From contig NZ_KN046818.1 in the NCBI RefSeq assembly GCF_000742135.1, positions 2,992,097 to 3,056,096 on the forward strand: 64,000 bases of DNA. Direction: 5' to 3'. The notes beneath the pieces were generated by a model that worked only from the letters and a program-made list of their open reading frames with translations, searched no databases and was not told the DNA's origin. This stretch comes from Klebsiella pneumoniae (GTDB lineage Bacteria > Pseudomonadota > Gammaproteobacteria > Enterobacterales > Enterobacteriaceae). Shown here one piece after another: positions 11,189-20,220 of this stretch (the first letter of the stretch is position 1; each line of letters opens with the position of its first letter). The position numbers were made by a program, and so were the translations under genes.

Positions 11189-12334
11189 ATGAAAAGAAAA
11201 GTACTGGCACTCATGGTTCCGGCATTATTAATGGCTAGCGCCGCTAATGCCGCCGAAATCTATAACAAAAACGGTAATAAACTGGACCTCTACGGGAAAG
11301 TTGACGGCCTGCATTACTTCTCTGACGACGCTTCAGAGGACGGCGACCAGACCTATGTTCGCTTTGGTCTGAAAGGCGAAACGCAGATTACTTCCGAGTT
11401 AACCGGCTACGGTCAGTGGGAATACAACATTCAGGCGAACACCAGCGAAAAAGAAGGCGCGGATTCCTGGACCCGTCTCGGCTTTGCCGGCCTGAAGTTT
11501 GCCGACTGCGGGTCGCTGGACTATGGCCGTAACTACGGCGTGGTCTACGACATTGAATCCTGGACCGATATGCTGCCGGAATTCGGCGGCGATACCTACA
11601 CCCAGACCGACGTTTACATGACCGGTCGTACTAACGGCGTGGCCACCTACCGTAACAGCGATTTCTTCGGCCTCGTCGACGGCCTGCATTTCGCCCTGCA
11701 GTATCAGGGTAATAATGAAAACGCCGGTTCTGGCGAAGGCACTAATAACGGTGGGAAACGTAAGCTGGCGCGGGAAAATGGCGACGGTTTTGGTATCTCC
11801 AGCTACTATGATCTCGATATGGGCATCAGCTTCGGGGCAGCGTATTCGTCTTCTGACCGTACCCATAACCAGCTGGCGGCCGCGCGTAGCAGCCAGCGTT
11901 ATGCCAACGGCGATAAAGCCGATGCCTGGACCGTCGGCGCGAAATATGACGCCAATAACATCTATCTGGCCGCCATGTATGCTGAGACCCGCAACATGAC
12001 CTTCTATGGCAACGATAGTTTTGGCGGAATTGCCAACAAAACGCAGAACTTCGAAGTGGTCGCGCAGTATCAGTTCGACGACTTTAATTTACCGCTGCGT
12101 CCGTCGGTGGCCTATCTGCAGTCGAAGGGTAAAGATCTCTACGCCTATTCTCGCTACGGCGACAAGGATCTGGTCAAGTATGTCGACGTGGGCATGACCT
12201 ACTACTTCAACAAAAATATGTCCACCTATGTGGATTATAAAATCAACCTGCTGGATGAAGACGACCGCTTCTACAAAAACAGCGGTATCGCGACCGATGA
12301 TATCGTCGCCCTCGGCCTGGTCTATCAGTTCTGA
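11189..12334 (+). CDS. OmpC/OmpF-family general porin (OmpS/YedS-like)
   Basis: Outer-membrane trimeric general porin for small hydrophilic solutes. 381 residues with signal peptide [21 protein letters not shown]. The mature start [19 protein letters not shown] is typical of the OmpC/OmpF/PhoE family. A PEFGGD segment in constriction loop L3 is near residue 130, and the C-terminus is the assembly signal Phe (LVYQF). The location beside yedJ matches E. coli yedS/ompS1, so it is probably that paralogue rather than the main OmpK35 or OmpK36 porins. Confidence 0.88.
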   Translation: MKRKVLALMVPALLMASAANAAEIYNKNGNKLDLYGKVDGLHYFSDDASEDGDQTYVRFGLKGETQITSELTGYGQWEYNIQANTSEKEGADSWTRLGFAGLKFADCGSLDYGRNYGVVYDIESWTDMLPEFGGDTYTQTDVYMTGRTNGVATYRNSDFFGLVDGLHFALQYQGNNENAGSGEGTNNGGKRKLARENGDGFGISSYYDLDMGISFGAAYSSSDRTHNQLAAARSSQRYANGDKADAWTVGAKYDANNIYLAAMYAETRNMTFYGNDSFGGIANKTQNFEVVAQYQFDDFNLPLRPSVAYLQSKGKDLYAYSRYGDKDLVKYVDVGMTYYFNKNMSTYVDYKINLLDEDDRFYKNSGIATDDIVALGLVYQF

Positions 12335-12344
12335 TCCCCGTCAA

Positions 12345-12369
12345 AGCCCGCGTTCAGCGGGCTTTTTTA
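12345..12369 (+). terminator. Rho-independent terminator of the porin gene
   Basis: Stem agcccgc/gcgggct with loop gttca, followed by a run of six Ts, 10 bases after the porin stop codon. Confidence 0.85.
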
Positions 12370-12606
12370 TGTTCCCGCTCCGTTGAGATCACTCTTTTCG
12401 ACATTGCCGCTTTCCAGGCGTACCTTCCCTCTTTATGATGCGTTTAAGCTCGTTCGGGCTAAAAGCGGCGATAAGGTGCCAAAAGGATAAAGCGCGCTAC
12501 CGCGACTCTACGCTGAAACCAGGACGATGATGATGGTGATACCCCAGCGCAGGCGTTATACCTGAAGCTAACGGTGTTATTGAAGGGAAGGTTAGAGCAA
12601 GAAAAG

Positions 12607-12696
12607 TGGCGGAGAGAGGGGGATTTGAACCCCCGGTAGAGTTGCCCCTACTCCGGTTTTCGAGACCGGTCCGTTCAGCCGCTCCGGCATCTCTCC
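12607..12696 (-). tRNA. serU: tRNA-Ser(CGA)
   Basis: Minus-strand 90-base gene beginning ggagagatgccggagcggc and ending ctctccgcca, with the CCA encoded. The anticodon loop gtctcgaaaa carries CGA, and the long variable arm is typical of serine tRNAs. The sequence corresponds to E. coli serU, next to yeeI/mtfA as in E. coli. Confidence 0.96.
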
Positions 12697-12789
12697 GCTG
12701 TGATGGTTGCTATAATGCCAGGATCTTTGGCATTTTAATAGCTCCCGTTTCGGTAATTGTGTTCAAGTGACGACTTTGCGAGCAATATG

Positions 12790-13587
12790 ATGTTTAAATG
12801 GCCCTGGAAAGCAGATGATGAGTCCGGCAACGCAGAGATGCCCTGGGAGCAAGCGCTTGCCATTCCGGTTTTAGCCCATCTTTCGTCCACTGAGCAGCAC
12901 AAGCTCACGCAGATGGCTGCCCGTTTTTTACAGCAAAAGCGGCTGGTGGCATTGCAGGGGCTGGAGCTGACCCCGCTGCATCAGGCGCGCATTGCTATGC
13001 TCTTTTGTCTGCCGGTGCTTGAGCTGGGCATTGAGTGGCTGGATGGCTTCCATGAAGTGCTGATCTACCCTGCCCCTTTCATCGTCGATGATGAATGGGA
13101 GGATGATATTGGTCTGGTCCACAACCAGCGGGTGGTACAGTCGGGACAAAGCTGGCAACAGGGTCCTGTAGTGCTGAACTGGCTGGATATTCAAGACTCT
13201 TTTGATGCGTCAGGCTTTAACCTTGTGGTGCATGAAGTGGCGCATAAGCTTGATACGCGGAACGGCGACCGGGCCAGCGGCGTGCCGCTTATCCCGTTGC
13301 GTGAAGTTGCCGGCTGGGAGCATGATCTCCACGCCGCGATGAACAACATTCAGGATGAGATAGATCTGGTCGGCGAAAGCGCCGCCAGTATTGACGCCTA
13401 TGCCGCCACCGATCCCGCAGAGTGCTTTGCTGTCCTCTCGGAATATTTTTTCAGTGCGCCTGAACTGTTCGCGCCTCGCTTCCCGGCCCTGTGGCAGCGT
13501 TTTTGCCACTTTTACCGCCAGGATCCGCTGGCGCGTAGACGTGAGAATGGCCTGCAGGACGAAGGCGATCGGCGCATTGTTCACTAA
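12790..13587 (+). CDS. mtfA: Mlc-titration factor / zinc peptidase MtfA
   Basis: Cytosolic metallopeptidase that binds the glucose-PTS repressor Mlc and so relieves ptsG repression. 265 residues. The zinc motif [13 protein letters not shown] is near residue 148 and the third-ligand region ([14 protein letters not shown]) is near 210, both characteristic of MtfA/YeeI. The ATG at 12790 (MFKWPW) matches the E. coli start; one at 12787 is also possible. It lies between tRNA-Ser and tRNA-Asn as in E. coli. Confidence 0.94.
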   Translation: MFKWPWKADDESGNAEMPWEQALAIPVLAHLSSTEQHKLTQMAARFLQQKRLVALQGLELTPLHQARIAMLFCLPVLELGIEWLDGFHEVLIYPAPFIVDDEWEDDIGLVHNQRVVQSGQSWQQGPVVLNWLDIQDSFDASGFNLVVHEVAHKLDTRNGDRASGVPLIPLREVAGWEHDLHAAMNNIQDEIDLVGESAASIDAYAATDPAECFAVLSEYFFSAPELFAPRFPALWQRFCHFYRQDPLARRRENGLQDEGDRRIVH

Positions 13588-13640
13588 AACAACGTGTTGA
13601 GCTAAATTTAGCCATTTGAATCAGCAGGTTAATTTTAGTG

Positions 13641-13669
13641 TTGACACAAAAATGCGAGGCCAGTAGTAT
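13641..13669 (+). promoter_or_regulatory. Promoter of tRNA-Asn
   Basis: TTGACA at 13641-13646 and TAGTAT at 13664-13669 with 17-base spacing, followed by a GC-rich discriminator (acgcctcg) typical of stringently controlled tRNA genes, about 15 bases before the mature tRNA. Confidence 0.75.
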
Positions 13670-13687
13670 ACGCCTCGTTCACACGAT

Positions 13688-13763
13688 TCCTCTGTAGTTC
13701 AGTCGGTAGAACGGCGGACTGTTAATCCGTATGTCACTGGTTCGAGTCCAGTCAGAGGAGCCA
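13688..13763 (+). tRNA. tRNA-Asn(GTT), integration site of the islands
   Basis: 76-base gene starting tcctctgtagttcagtcgg with anticodon GTT in gactgttaatc and an encoded CCA end. Its 3' end contains the 17-bp attachment core (13748-13764). Asn tRNA genes are the known insertion targets of the yersiniabactin island. Island DNA follows immediately. Confidence 0.97.
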
Positions 13764-13764
13764 A
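13748..13764 (+). repeat. 17-bp direct repeat (att), first copy
   Basis: ccagtcagaggagccaa spans the 3' end of tRNA-Asn and recurs identically at 48733-48749. It marks the left end of the zinc island. Confidence 0.93.
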
Positions 13765-13924
13765 TTTTCTGTTTTCATGCATCCTTGCGAATCATTATAT
13801 GATGTTGGTTCAACAGGTTAGCGTGAAAACTCTTCCCGGTGCATTTTGATTTTACCCTCCGCATCGGGAAAAATTGGTGGTCAAATCTGGGGTCAGGTTA
13901 GTTCGATAATGGAGCGACCCCCAT

Positions 13925-15181
13925 ATGTCCCTTACCGACGCGAAAATCCGCACTCTCAAGCCTTCTGATAAACCCTTTAAAGTCTCCGATTCCCACGGTC
14001 TGTATCTGCTGGTCAAGCCGGGTGGCTCACGTCACTGGTATCTCAAGTACCGTATTAACGGTAAAGAATCGCGCATTGCGCTGGGTGCCTATCCTGCCGT
14101 CTCCCTCACTGATGCGCGACAGCAGCGTGAAGGTGTCCGTAAAATGCTGGCGCTGAATATCAACCCGGTACAGCAGCGGGCTGCTGAACGTGGCTCACGA
14201 ACACCGGATAAAGTTTTTAAAAACGTGGCGCTGGCGTGGCATAAAAGTAACCGAAAATGGTCGCAGAACACCGCTGACCGTCTGCTTGCCAGCATGAACA
14301 ATCACATCTTTCCGGTCATTGGCAACCTGCCTGTATCAGAACTTAAACCCCGTCATTTCATTGACCTGCTGAAAAGGATCGAGGAAAAAGGTCTGCTGGA
14401 AGTTGCGTCCCGCACGCGGCAGCACCTGAGTAACATAATGCGCCATGCGGTTCATCAGGGGTTAATCGATACGAACCCGGCAGCAAATCTTGGCGGCGTG
14501 ACCACACCTCCTGTCAGACGGCACTATCCTGCCCTGCCACTGGAGCGGCTGCCTGAACTGCTTGAACGTATTGAGGCATATCATCAGGGCCGTGAACTGA
14601 CGCGGTTGGCCGTCCTGCTGATGCTGCATGTGTTCATTCGCTCCAGTGAACTGCGTTTCGCCCGCTGGTCAGAGATTGATTTCACAAACCGAGTCTGGAC
14701 GATACCCGCGACGCGAGAACCCATTATTGGCGTGCGTTATTCCGGCCGCGGGGCCAAAATGCGAATGCCGCATATCGTACCCCTCTCAGAACAGTCCATC
14801 GCCATTCTGAAACAGATTAAGGATATCACCGGTAATAATGAACTGATCTTCCCCGGCGACCATAACCCGTATAAGCCAATGTGTGAAAACACGGTCAATA
14901 AGGCACTGCGGGTGATGGGCTACGACACGAAAAAGGATATCTGTGGCCACGGCTTTCGGGCGATGGCATGCAGTGCGCTGATGGAATCGGGTTTATGGGC
15001 AAAGGATGCAGTAGAACGCCAGATGAGTCATCAGGAGCGCAATACCGTGCGCATGGCTTATATTCACAAGGCAGAACACTTGGAAGCCCGCAAGGCGATG
15101 ATGCAGTGGTGGTCGGACTATCTGGATATATGCAGAAAAGCATATGTGTCGCCTTATATGATGGTTCAGGAGAACCGCTGA
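13925..15181 (+). CDS. P4-family tyrosine integrase (zinc island copy)
   Basis: 418-residue site-specific recombinase of the P4/CP4 integrase family. N-terminal DUF4102-type domain (MSLTDAKIRTLKPSDKPFK), core-binding domain from about 95, and catalytic domain from about 205. Catalytic residues: Arg in RSSELRFARW, the His-x-x-Arg in HGFRAMAC, His in MSHQERN and the nucleophile Tyr in RMAYIH. It lies just after the tRNA-Asn att site, as expected for this family, and is about 95% or more identical to the integrase at 48910 except at the last 20 residues. Confidence 0.95.
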   Translation: MSLTDAKIRTLKPSDKPFKVSDSHGLYLLVKPGGSRHWYLKYRINGKESRIALGAYPAVSLTDARQQREGVRKMLALNINPVQQRAAERGSRTPDKVFKNVALAWHKSNRKWSQNTADRLLASMNNHIFPVIGNLPVSELKPRHFIDLLKRIEEKGLLEVASRTRQHLSNIMRHAVHQGLIDTNPAANLGGVTTPPVRRHYPALPLERLPELLERIEAYHQGRELTRLAVLLMLHVFIRSSELRFARWSEIDFTNRVWTIPATREPIIGVRYSGRGAKMRMPHIVPLSEQSIAILKQIKDITGNNELIFPGDHNPYKPMCENTVNKALRVMGYDTKKDICGHGFRAMACSALMESGLWAKDAVERQMSHQERNTVRMAYIHKAEHLEARKAMMQWWSDYLDICRKAYVSPYMMVQENR

Positions 15182-15198
15182 ATTGTTAGTATAACGAA

Positions 15199-15230
15199 GC
15201 CGTCTCCGCTTAGGTGGGGACGGCTTTATT
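15199..15230 (+). terminator. Terminator after the first integrase
   Basis: Stem gccgtctcc/ggggacggc (one G-T pair), followed by tttattt, 18 bases after the integrase stop codon. Confidence 0.75.
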
Positions 15231-15365
15231 TATCAGTAATACAAAAATGCCAGTGAGCTTTTTCTCCTGAACCTCCGTTATTTCTCATGTTATAAATTTG
15301 TAACAAATATTTTTTGAACTGTCCTGTATTGCCACGCAAATCTATGGAAATTACAGGAAAACGAT

Positions 15366-17258
15366 ATGAGCAGCCCCCTTAAATTGGTGTTTAAAAAAGA
15401 GCACAGCGATGAGATCAGTAACCACAGCGTGAACCCCGTCTTTTCTGAGGTAGTCAGCGCTTTTATGTCCCGTCGCCGCTTTCTGCAAATGGGAATGGTG
15501 GCGGGCGCTGCCGTCTCCTTTCCTTATCTAGTCAAGCCAGAAAACGCCTTCGCGGCGAAGGCAAATCCCTCAGCATTATCTAAAGCGGTGTCACTGGGCT
15601 TCACCACCATTCCCGTTTCGACAGCAGACACTGTCACCGTGCCGGAAGGCTATATAGCCCGTCCGTTTTATCGCTGGGGCGATGCTGTGGGCATAAAGGG
15701 TAATCTGCCGGAATTTAAATTCGACGCTAGCAACACCACCGACGAACAGGCGGCGCAGGCCGGTATGCACCATGACGGCATGGCCTGGTTTAGCCTGCCG
15801 CAGGGCAAAGAGAACCCGGCACACGGTCTGCTGGCGCTCAACCATGAGTACATTGATAACGGCATGCTGTTTAAAGACGGTACCGCCAACTGGGATCTTG
15901 ATAAGGCCCGTAAGGGTCAGAATGCGATGGGTATATCAGTTATCGAGGTGAAAAAAGATAACGTGGGCTGGCAGGTAGCCCGTCCCTCCAGCTTTGCTCG
16001 TCGCATTACCGTTAATACACCAATGCAACTGAGCGGTCCGGCGCGTCATCAGGCGTTGATGAAAACCGCCGCCGATCCGCAAGGCGAAGTGGTACTGGGC
16101 ACCATGCAAAACTGCGCCAATGGTAAAACCCCGTGGGGGACGTACCTGACCTGTGAAGAGAACTGGTCGGATATTTTTGTTAAAAAAGCGCCGCGTAACG
16201 TGCTGGAGAAGCGCTACGGCATTAGCGATAGCGATGAATCCTACCGCTGGAACGAGGTTGACGAACGTTTCAGCGTCGATAAAACGCCCAACGAGCCGAA
16301 CCGCTTTGGCTGGGTGGTGGAGATTGACCCCTACGATCCGACCTCCACACCACGCAAACATACCGCATTAGGTCGCTTTAAGCATGAAGGTGCCGCCGTG
16401 ACGCTGGCGGGGGATAATCGCGTTGTGGTCTATATGGGCGACGATCACAAATTTGAATACATCTATAAATTCATCTCCGAGAACAAATATGACCCTGGCG
16501 ATCGCAAGGCAAATATGCAGTTGCTGGAGTCAGGCACGCTCTATGTCGCCAGATTCAATGACGACGGTTCCGGCGACTGGCTGCCGCTAATCTTCGGTGA
16601 AAATGGCCTTGATCAAAGCAAGGGTTTCGACAATCAGGGCGATCTGCTGATCAAAACGCGCCTTGCTGCCGATACGGTGGGCGCAACAAAAATGGATCGC
16701 CCGGAATGGATAGCCGTTGATACCCATGCGAAAGGCAGCGTGTATTGCACGCTCACCAACAATTCCGATCGCGGTAAAGAGGGCAAAGCCCCGGTTGACG
16801 CAGCCAACCCGCGCGCCAACAACCAGTTCGGCCATATCATGCACTGGCGCGAAGAGAGGGCAGACCCCGCCTCAGCGAAATTTACGTGGAATATTCTGGT
16901 GCTCGCCGGGCGTACTGACAGTGACGATCCTAAAGCGAAAGGCTCCATGCAGGGGGCAGAATTCGGCAGCCCTGATGGGCTCTCCTTCGATCACCGCGGC
17001 GTGCTGTGGATCCAGACTGATGTCTCCTCCAGTACGATTAATAAAAAGGCGTATGAAGGGATGGGGAATAACCAGATGATAGCGACCCTGCCCGGCACCA
17101 ATGAGTATCGCCGCTTTTTGACCGGGCCACGCGGGTGTGAAATTACCGGTATCGCCTTTACGCCGGACAACCGTACGCTGTTTATTAATATCCAGCATCC
17201 CGGCGAAGGCGGCGACGACATTACCGATCCGAACAACCCTCGGGCTATCTCCAACTGA
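15366..17258 (+). CDS. PhoX-family (DUF839) alkaline phosphatase
   Basis: Predicted periplasmic phosphatase of the PhoX/DUF839 family. 630 residues with a twin-arginine signal (SRRRFLQMG near residue 37) ending around AFAAKA near 67, so it is exported folded via Tat. Family segments include GMAWFSLP, LALNHEY, GTYLTCEENW, EIDPYDP and SPDGLSFD. Characterised PhoX enzymes use iron and calcium instead of zinc, unlike PhoA, which would suit a zinc-poor cell; that link is my inference. The ATG at 15366 follows aggaaaacgat. A terminator follows. Confidence 0.85.
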   Translation: MSSPLKLVFKKEHSDEISNHSVNPVFSEVVSAFMSRRRFLQMGMVAGAAVSFPYLVKPENAFAAKANPSALSKAVSLGFTTIPVSTADTVTVPEGYIARPFYRWGDAVGIKGNLPEFKFDASNTTDEQAAQAGMHHDGMAWFSLPQGKENPAHGLLALNHEYIDNGMLFKDGTANWDLDKARKGQNAMGISVIEVKKDNVGWQVARPSSFARRITVNTPMQLSGPARHQALMKTAADPQGEVVLGTMQNCANGKTPWGTYLTCEENWSDIFVKKAPRNVLEKRYGISDSDESYRWNEVDERFSVDKTPNEPNRFGWVVEIDPYDPTSTPRKHTALGRFKHEGAAVTLAGDNRVVVYMGDDHKFEYIYKFISENKYDPGDRKANMQLLESGTLYVARFNDDGSGDWLPLIFGENGLDQSKGFDNQGDLLIKTRLAADTVGATKMDRPEWIAVDTHAKGSVYCTLTNNSDRGKEGKAPVDAANPRANNQFGHIMHWREERADPASAKFTWNILVLAGRTDSDDPKAKGSMQGAEFGSPDGLSFDHRGVLWIQTDVSSSTINKKAYEGMGNNQMIATLPGTNEYRRFLTGPRGCEITGIAFTPDNRTLFINIQHPGEGGDDITDPNNPRAISN

Positions 17259-17345
17259 CCAGATTCAAGATCAGACGGACGACCACGTTCTTCAACAGTC
17301 GTTATCACTAAATCGAATGGCGGGATAATCGGTACCTGATGCATC

Positions 17346-17371
17346 TGGTGCCCTTTTGGGCACCATTTTTT
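17346..17371 (+). terminator. Terminator after the PhoX gene
   Basis: Perfect stem tggtgccc/gggcacca with a short T-rich loop, followed by six Ts. Confidence 0.88.
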
Positions 17372-17568
17372 ATGGCAACAGCTTGATCCTCCCAACATTC
17401 CCTAGGTATCAAATATTTAATCTCGCTGTTATCTGAAGGAATTAACCTTAGCCTTTTATGTTTTCTCTTACTCGCTGAAACGATTATCAATTTTAACGCT
17501 ACCTTAAGCCTGGCTTCGTACATGCACGTTCCATATCAAAAAATCGATTAAACGTTTACATTACATTT

Positions 17569-17581
17569 GTTATGTTATAAC
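17569..17581. promoter_or_regulatory. Zur-like operator of azt operon
   Basis: gttatgttataac: palindromic arms GTTAT/ATAAC with a 3-base centre, identical to the core of the E. coli Zur box (GTTATANTATAAC) except at the centre. It starts 39 bases before aztA. The same 13-mer recurs at 40832 and, reversed, at 37542. Confidence 0.7.
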
Positions 17582-17607
17582 GTTCCAAAAGTAACTTATT
17601 ATGTGGA

Positions 17608-18353
17608 ATGGATGTCATGCACGACTACTCTTTGCGTTTTGCAAATCTGGCGCTGGGTTATGAGGGTTTACCTGCGATACAAAATATTACCGGGACGATA
17701 CAAAAAGGGTCCCTTACAGCCATCATCGGCCCTAACGGTTCTGGTAAGTCAACACTGCTTAAAGGTATCGCAGGGATTCTGGCTCCGTTAAGTGGCTCCT
17801 GTACCGTAGAACCAAAGGCGCGCATTGCCTATCTGCCACAAATATCGGAATTGGATCGCACTTTCCCTGCAACTGTTTCAGATTTAGTTTCCCTAGGTTT
17901 ATGGCCTGAAAGAGGGTTATTCCATCATCACAGAATTGAGGATCGTAAACGGCTTACTGATGCATTGGGATCAGTAGGATTAGCAGGGTTTGAAAAAAGA
18001 CAGCTTAGTGCATTATCCGGGGGCAGCTTCAACGCGCGCTCTTCGCACGGGTCATTCTTCAACAGGCAAACATCATCTTGCTTGATGAGCCTTTTAATGC
18101 CATTGACGCCACTACTATTGATGACTTGCTTGTGCTGATAAACCGCTGGCATGCTCAGAAACGTACTGTCTTAGCTGTCATGCATGATATCGGTCTGGTT
18201 AGAAATCATTTTCCACAGGCCATTTTGTTAAACGGTAAATTAGTGGCATGGGACGAAACAGAACAAGTTCTGCGCCATACCTCACTTCTACCGGCACAGA
18301 ATATGGGCACAGCACGTGCTTTACCTGGGCAACATGAGGCTACACATTCATGA
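17608..18353 (+). pseudogene. aztA: AztA-like zinc ABC transporter ATPase, frameshifted
   Basis: ATP-binding subunit of a cluster A-I zinc importer (ZnuC/AztA type). Walker A GPNGSGKST is near residue 41; the ABC signature begins LSGG at the frameshift; Walker B IILLDEPF and the H-loop VMHDIG lie in the next frame. After LSGG the frame is lost because a G run has five Gs (18019-18023) where six are needed to read LSGGQLQRALFARVIL. One missing base restores the whole family sequence to 18353. Either a real deletion or a homopolymer sequencing error. It overlaps aztB by 4 bases (ATGA). Confidence 0.85.
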
Positions 18354-19207
18354 ACTGGCTTCATGAATGGGTTCTAGCACCTTTTGTCGGCTTCGGTTTT
18401 ATGCGCCGGGCGCTTTATGGTTCATTTCTGCTTTGTTTAAGCGCTTGCCCGGTTGGCGTTTTTTTAACATTACGCCGTATGAGTCTGGTTGGTGATGCCA
18501 TGTCACATGCTATCTTGCCCGGTGCTGCATTTGGCTTCTTACTCTACGGATTAGATATATTACCGATGACTATTGGTGGGCTTGTCGCAGGGCTGATAGT
18601 CGCTATTTTTGCAGGGGCGGTTTCCCGCTTAACAGTGCAAAAAGAAGACGCTTCAATGGCTGCTTTTTATTTAATCTCACTCGCAGTCGGCGTGCTCATT
18701 GTATCGCTTCGAGGCTCAAGCGTGGATCTTATGCATGTCCTATTTGGAACTGTGCTTGCACTCAATCACGAAGCGCTGTTGTTAATTTTCTCTGTCGCGC
18801 TGCTCACACTTCTGCTGGTTTCTATATTCTGGCGCGCACTTATTGCTGAGTGCCTTGACCCTTTATTTCTTCGCTCCGTTTCACGATTGGGATCGCCAGT
18901 CCATTTTATTTTCCTGGCCCTGGTGGTACTGAATCTTGTCGCTGGTTTTCAGGCACTCGGCACTTTGCTCTCTGTCGGGGTAATGGTCTTGCCAGCTGTG
19001 ACGGCTCGTTTCTGGACGAGACGTGTAGCAACAATGTGCATAGCCTCTGTCCTGATAGGAATGCTTGCATGTATAAGCGGTTTGTTATTTTCATTTCATT
19101 TTTCACTACCTTCAGGACCGTCAATCATATTATCTGTGGGAATTATGTATCTTGTCTCTGCTGCTGCCATGATGGTGAAAAACATCCACTTAAAAAAACT
19201 TCGTTAA
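18350..19207 (+). CDS. aztB: AztB-like zinc ABC transporter permease
   Basis: Integral membrane subunit of the zinc/manganese ABC-3 family (ZnuB/AztB). 285 residues with about eight hydrophobic helices; the family motif LVGDAMSHAILPGAAFGFLL is at about residues 44-63 and GTLLSVGVMVLPA near 205. It overlaps aztA by four bases and is followed by aztC, so the genes form an operon. It appears intact although the ATPase is frameshifted. Confidence 0.9.
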   Translation: MNWLHEWVLAPFVGFGFMRRALYGSFLLCLSACPVGVFLTLRRMSLVGDAMSHAILPGAAFGFLLYGLDILPMTIGGLVAGLIVAIFAGAVSRLTVQKEDASMAAFYLISLAVGVLIVSLRGSSVDLMHVLFGTVLALNHEALLLIFSVALLTLLLVSIFWRALIAECLDPLFLRSVSRLGSPVHFIFLALVVLNLVAGFQALGTLLSVGVMVLPAVTARFWTRRVATMCIASVLIGMLACISGLLFSFHFSLPSGPSIILSVGIMYLVSAAAMMVKNIHLKKLR

Positions 19208-19239
19208 TCTTTTCACTACAAATCGAGGAAATTATTTAA

Positions 19240-20182
19240 TGAGAAAACCCGGTTTTATATCTTTATGCATCCTGACGACATCTATGCTTTTTTTACTTTC
19301 CCGGCGAAAGCGAAAATTAATGTCATAGCAAGCTTTTCTGTTATTGGCGATATGGCAAAAAACATCGGTCGGGACCGCATCGAACTGCGTACTATTGTCG
19401 GCCCTAATGGCGATGCCCATGTTTATGAGCCCTCTCCTGCTGACGCGATCGCTATGTCTAAAGCGGATGTCATACTGGTAAATGGTTTACAACTTGAAGG
19501 CTTTATTTCACGGTTGATCGAGGCAAGTGAAACTTCCGCACCGGTAATTGAAACAACAAAAGGAGCAAATATTCTCCAGGACCCGGCAGGCGGACACTAT
19601 CATTTTTATGACGGTAAAGCGGTCTTTCATGCTGCACCGTTTGATCCACATGCCTGGCAATCAGTAGGGAATTCCAGAATATATGTGAAAAATATTGCAG
19701 AAGCCTTTTGTGCACAAGATAAAAGTAATTGTGATTTTTATCAGGCTAATGCCCGTGCTTATGATGCAAAACTTGCGGATCTGGAAAATAAAATTATTAA
19801 GACTGTCGCTACGATCCCACAGGAAAAGCGTACTGTCGTCGTAGGCCATAATGCATTCAAATATTTTGAACAGGCATATGGTATACATTTCCTTTCCCCT
19901 CAGGGTATATCCACCGAATCAGAGGCCTCTGCCGCTGACGTTGCCGGCATACTTAAGAAAATTAAAGAAAATAACGCATCAGCTGTTTTTTCTGAAAATA
20001 TTTCCAATCCACGTCTGGTTGAACAAATTGCCAGAGAAGCTGGCCTTAACGTGGCTGGCGTGCTTTATACAGATGCCTTGTCAGAACCAGGAGGACCGGC
20101 TTCTACCTACCTGGAAATGATGGAACATAACGTAACGGCGATTGCGACAGCGGCGAGCAATAGCCGTAATACCCAGCCATAA
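19240..20182 (+). pseudogene. aztC: AztC-like zinc-binding protein, frame broken in signal peptide
   Basis: Periplasmic zinc-binding protein of the ZnuA/AztC family. The ATG at 19240 follows gagga and encodes a signal peptide (MRKPGFISLCILTTSML), but the frame fails at a seven-T run near 19285-19291; eight Ts would read MLFFTFPAKAKIN and join the intact mature domain. The mature part has probable zinc ligands in GDAHVYEP, DPHAWQ, VVGHNAF and an Asp in YTDALSEPG. An in-frame ATG at 19265 could still give a protein of 305 residues without a functional signal. It may be a real mutation or a sequencing error. Confidence 0.8.
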
Positions 20183-20220
20183 ATACCCGCCGAACAGTTT
20201 TATATATGATGGAGAACATT

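Larger units (their letters stand above)
17259..17607. other. Intergenic region phoX-aztA
   Basis: 349 bases without a gene. It holds the PhoX terminator (17346-17371), an AT-rich stretch, and the Zur-like operator (17569-17581) of the azt operon. Confidence 0.6.

Noticed and set aside
11399..11866. Minus-strand frame within the porin gene
   Set aside because: Antisense shadow of a conserved porin.
15289..15304. Imperfect palindrome gttataaatttgtaac upstream of the PhoX gene
   Set aside because: Arms are only 4 bp with an 8-base centre; spacing does not fit the GTTAT-N3-ATAAC operators.
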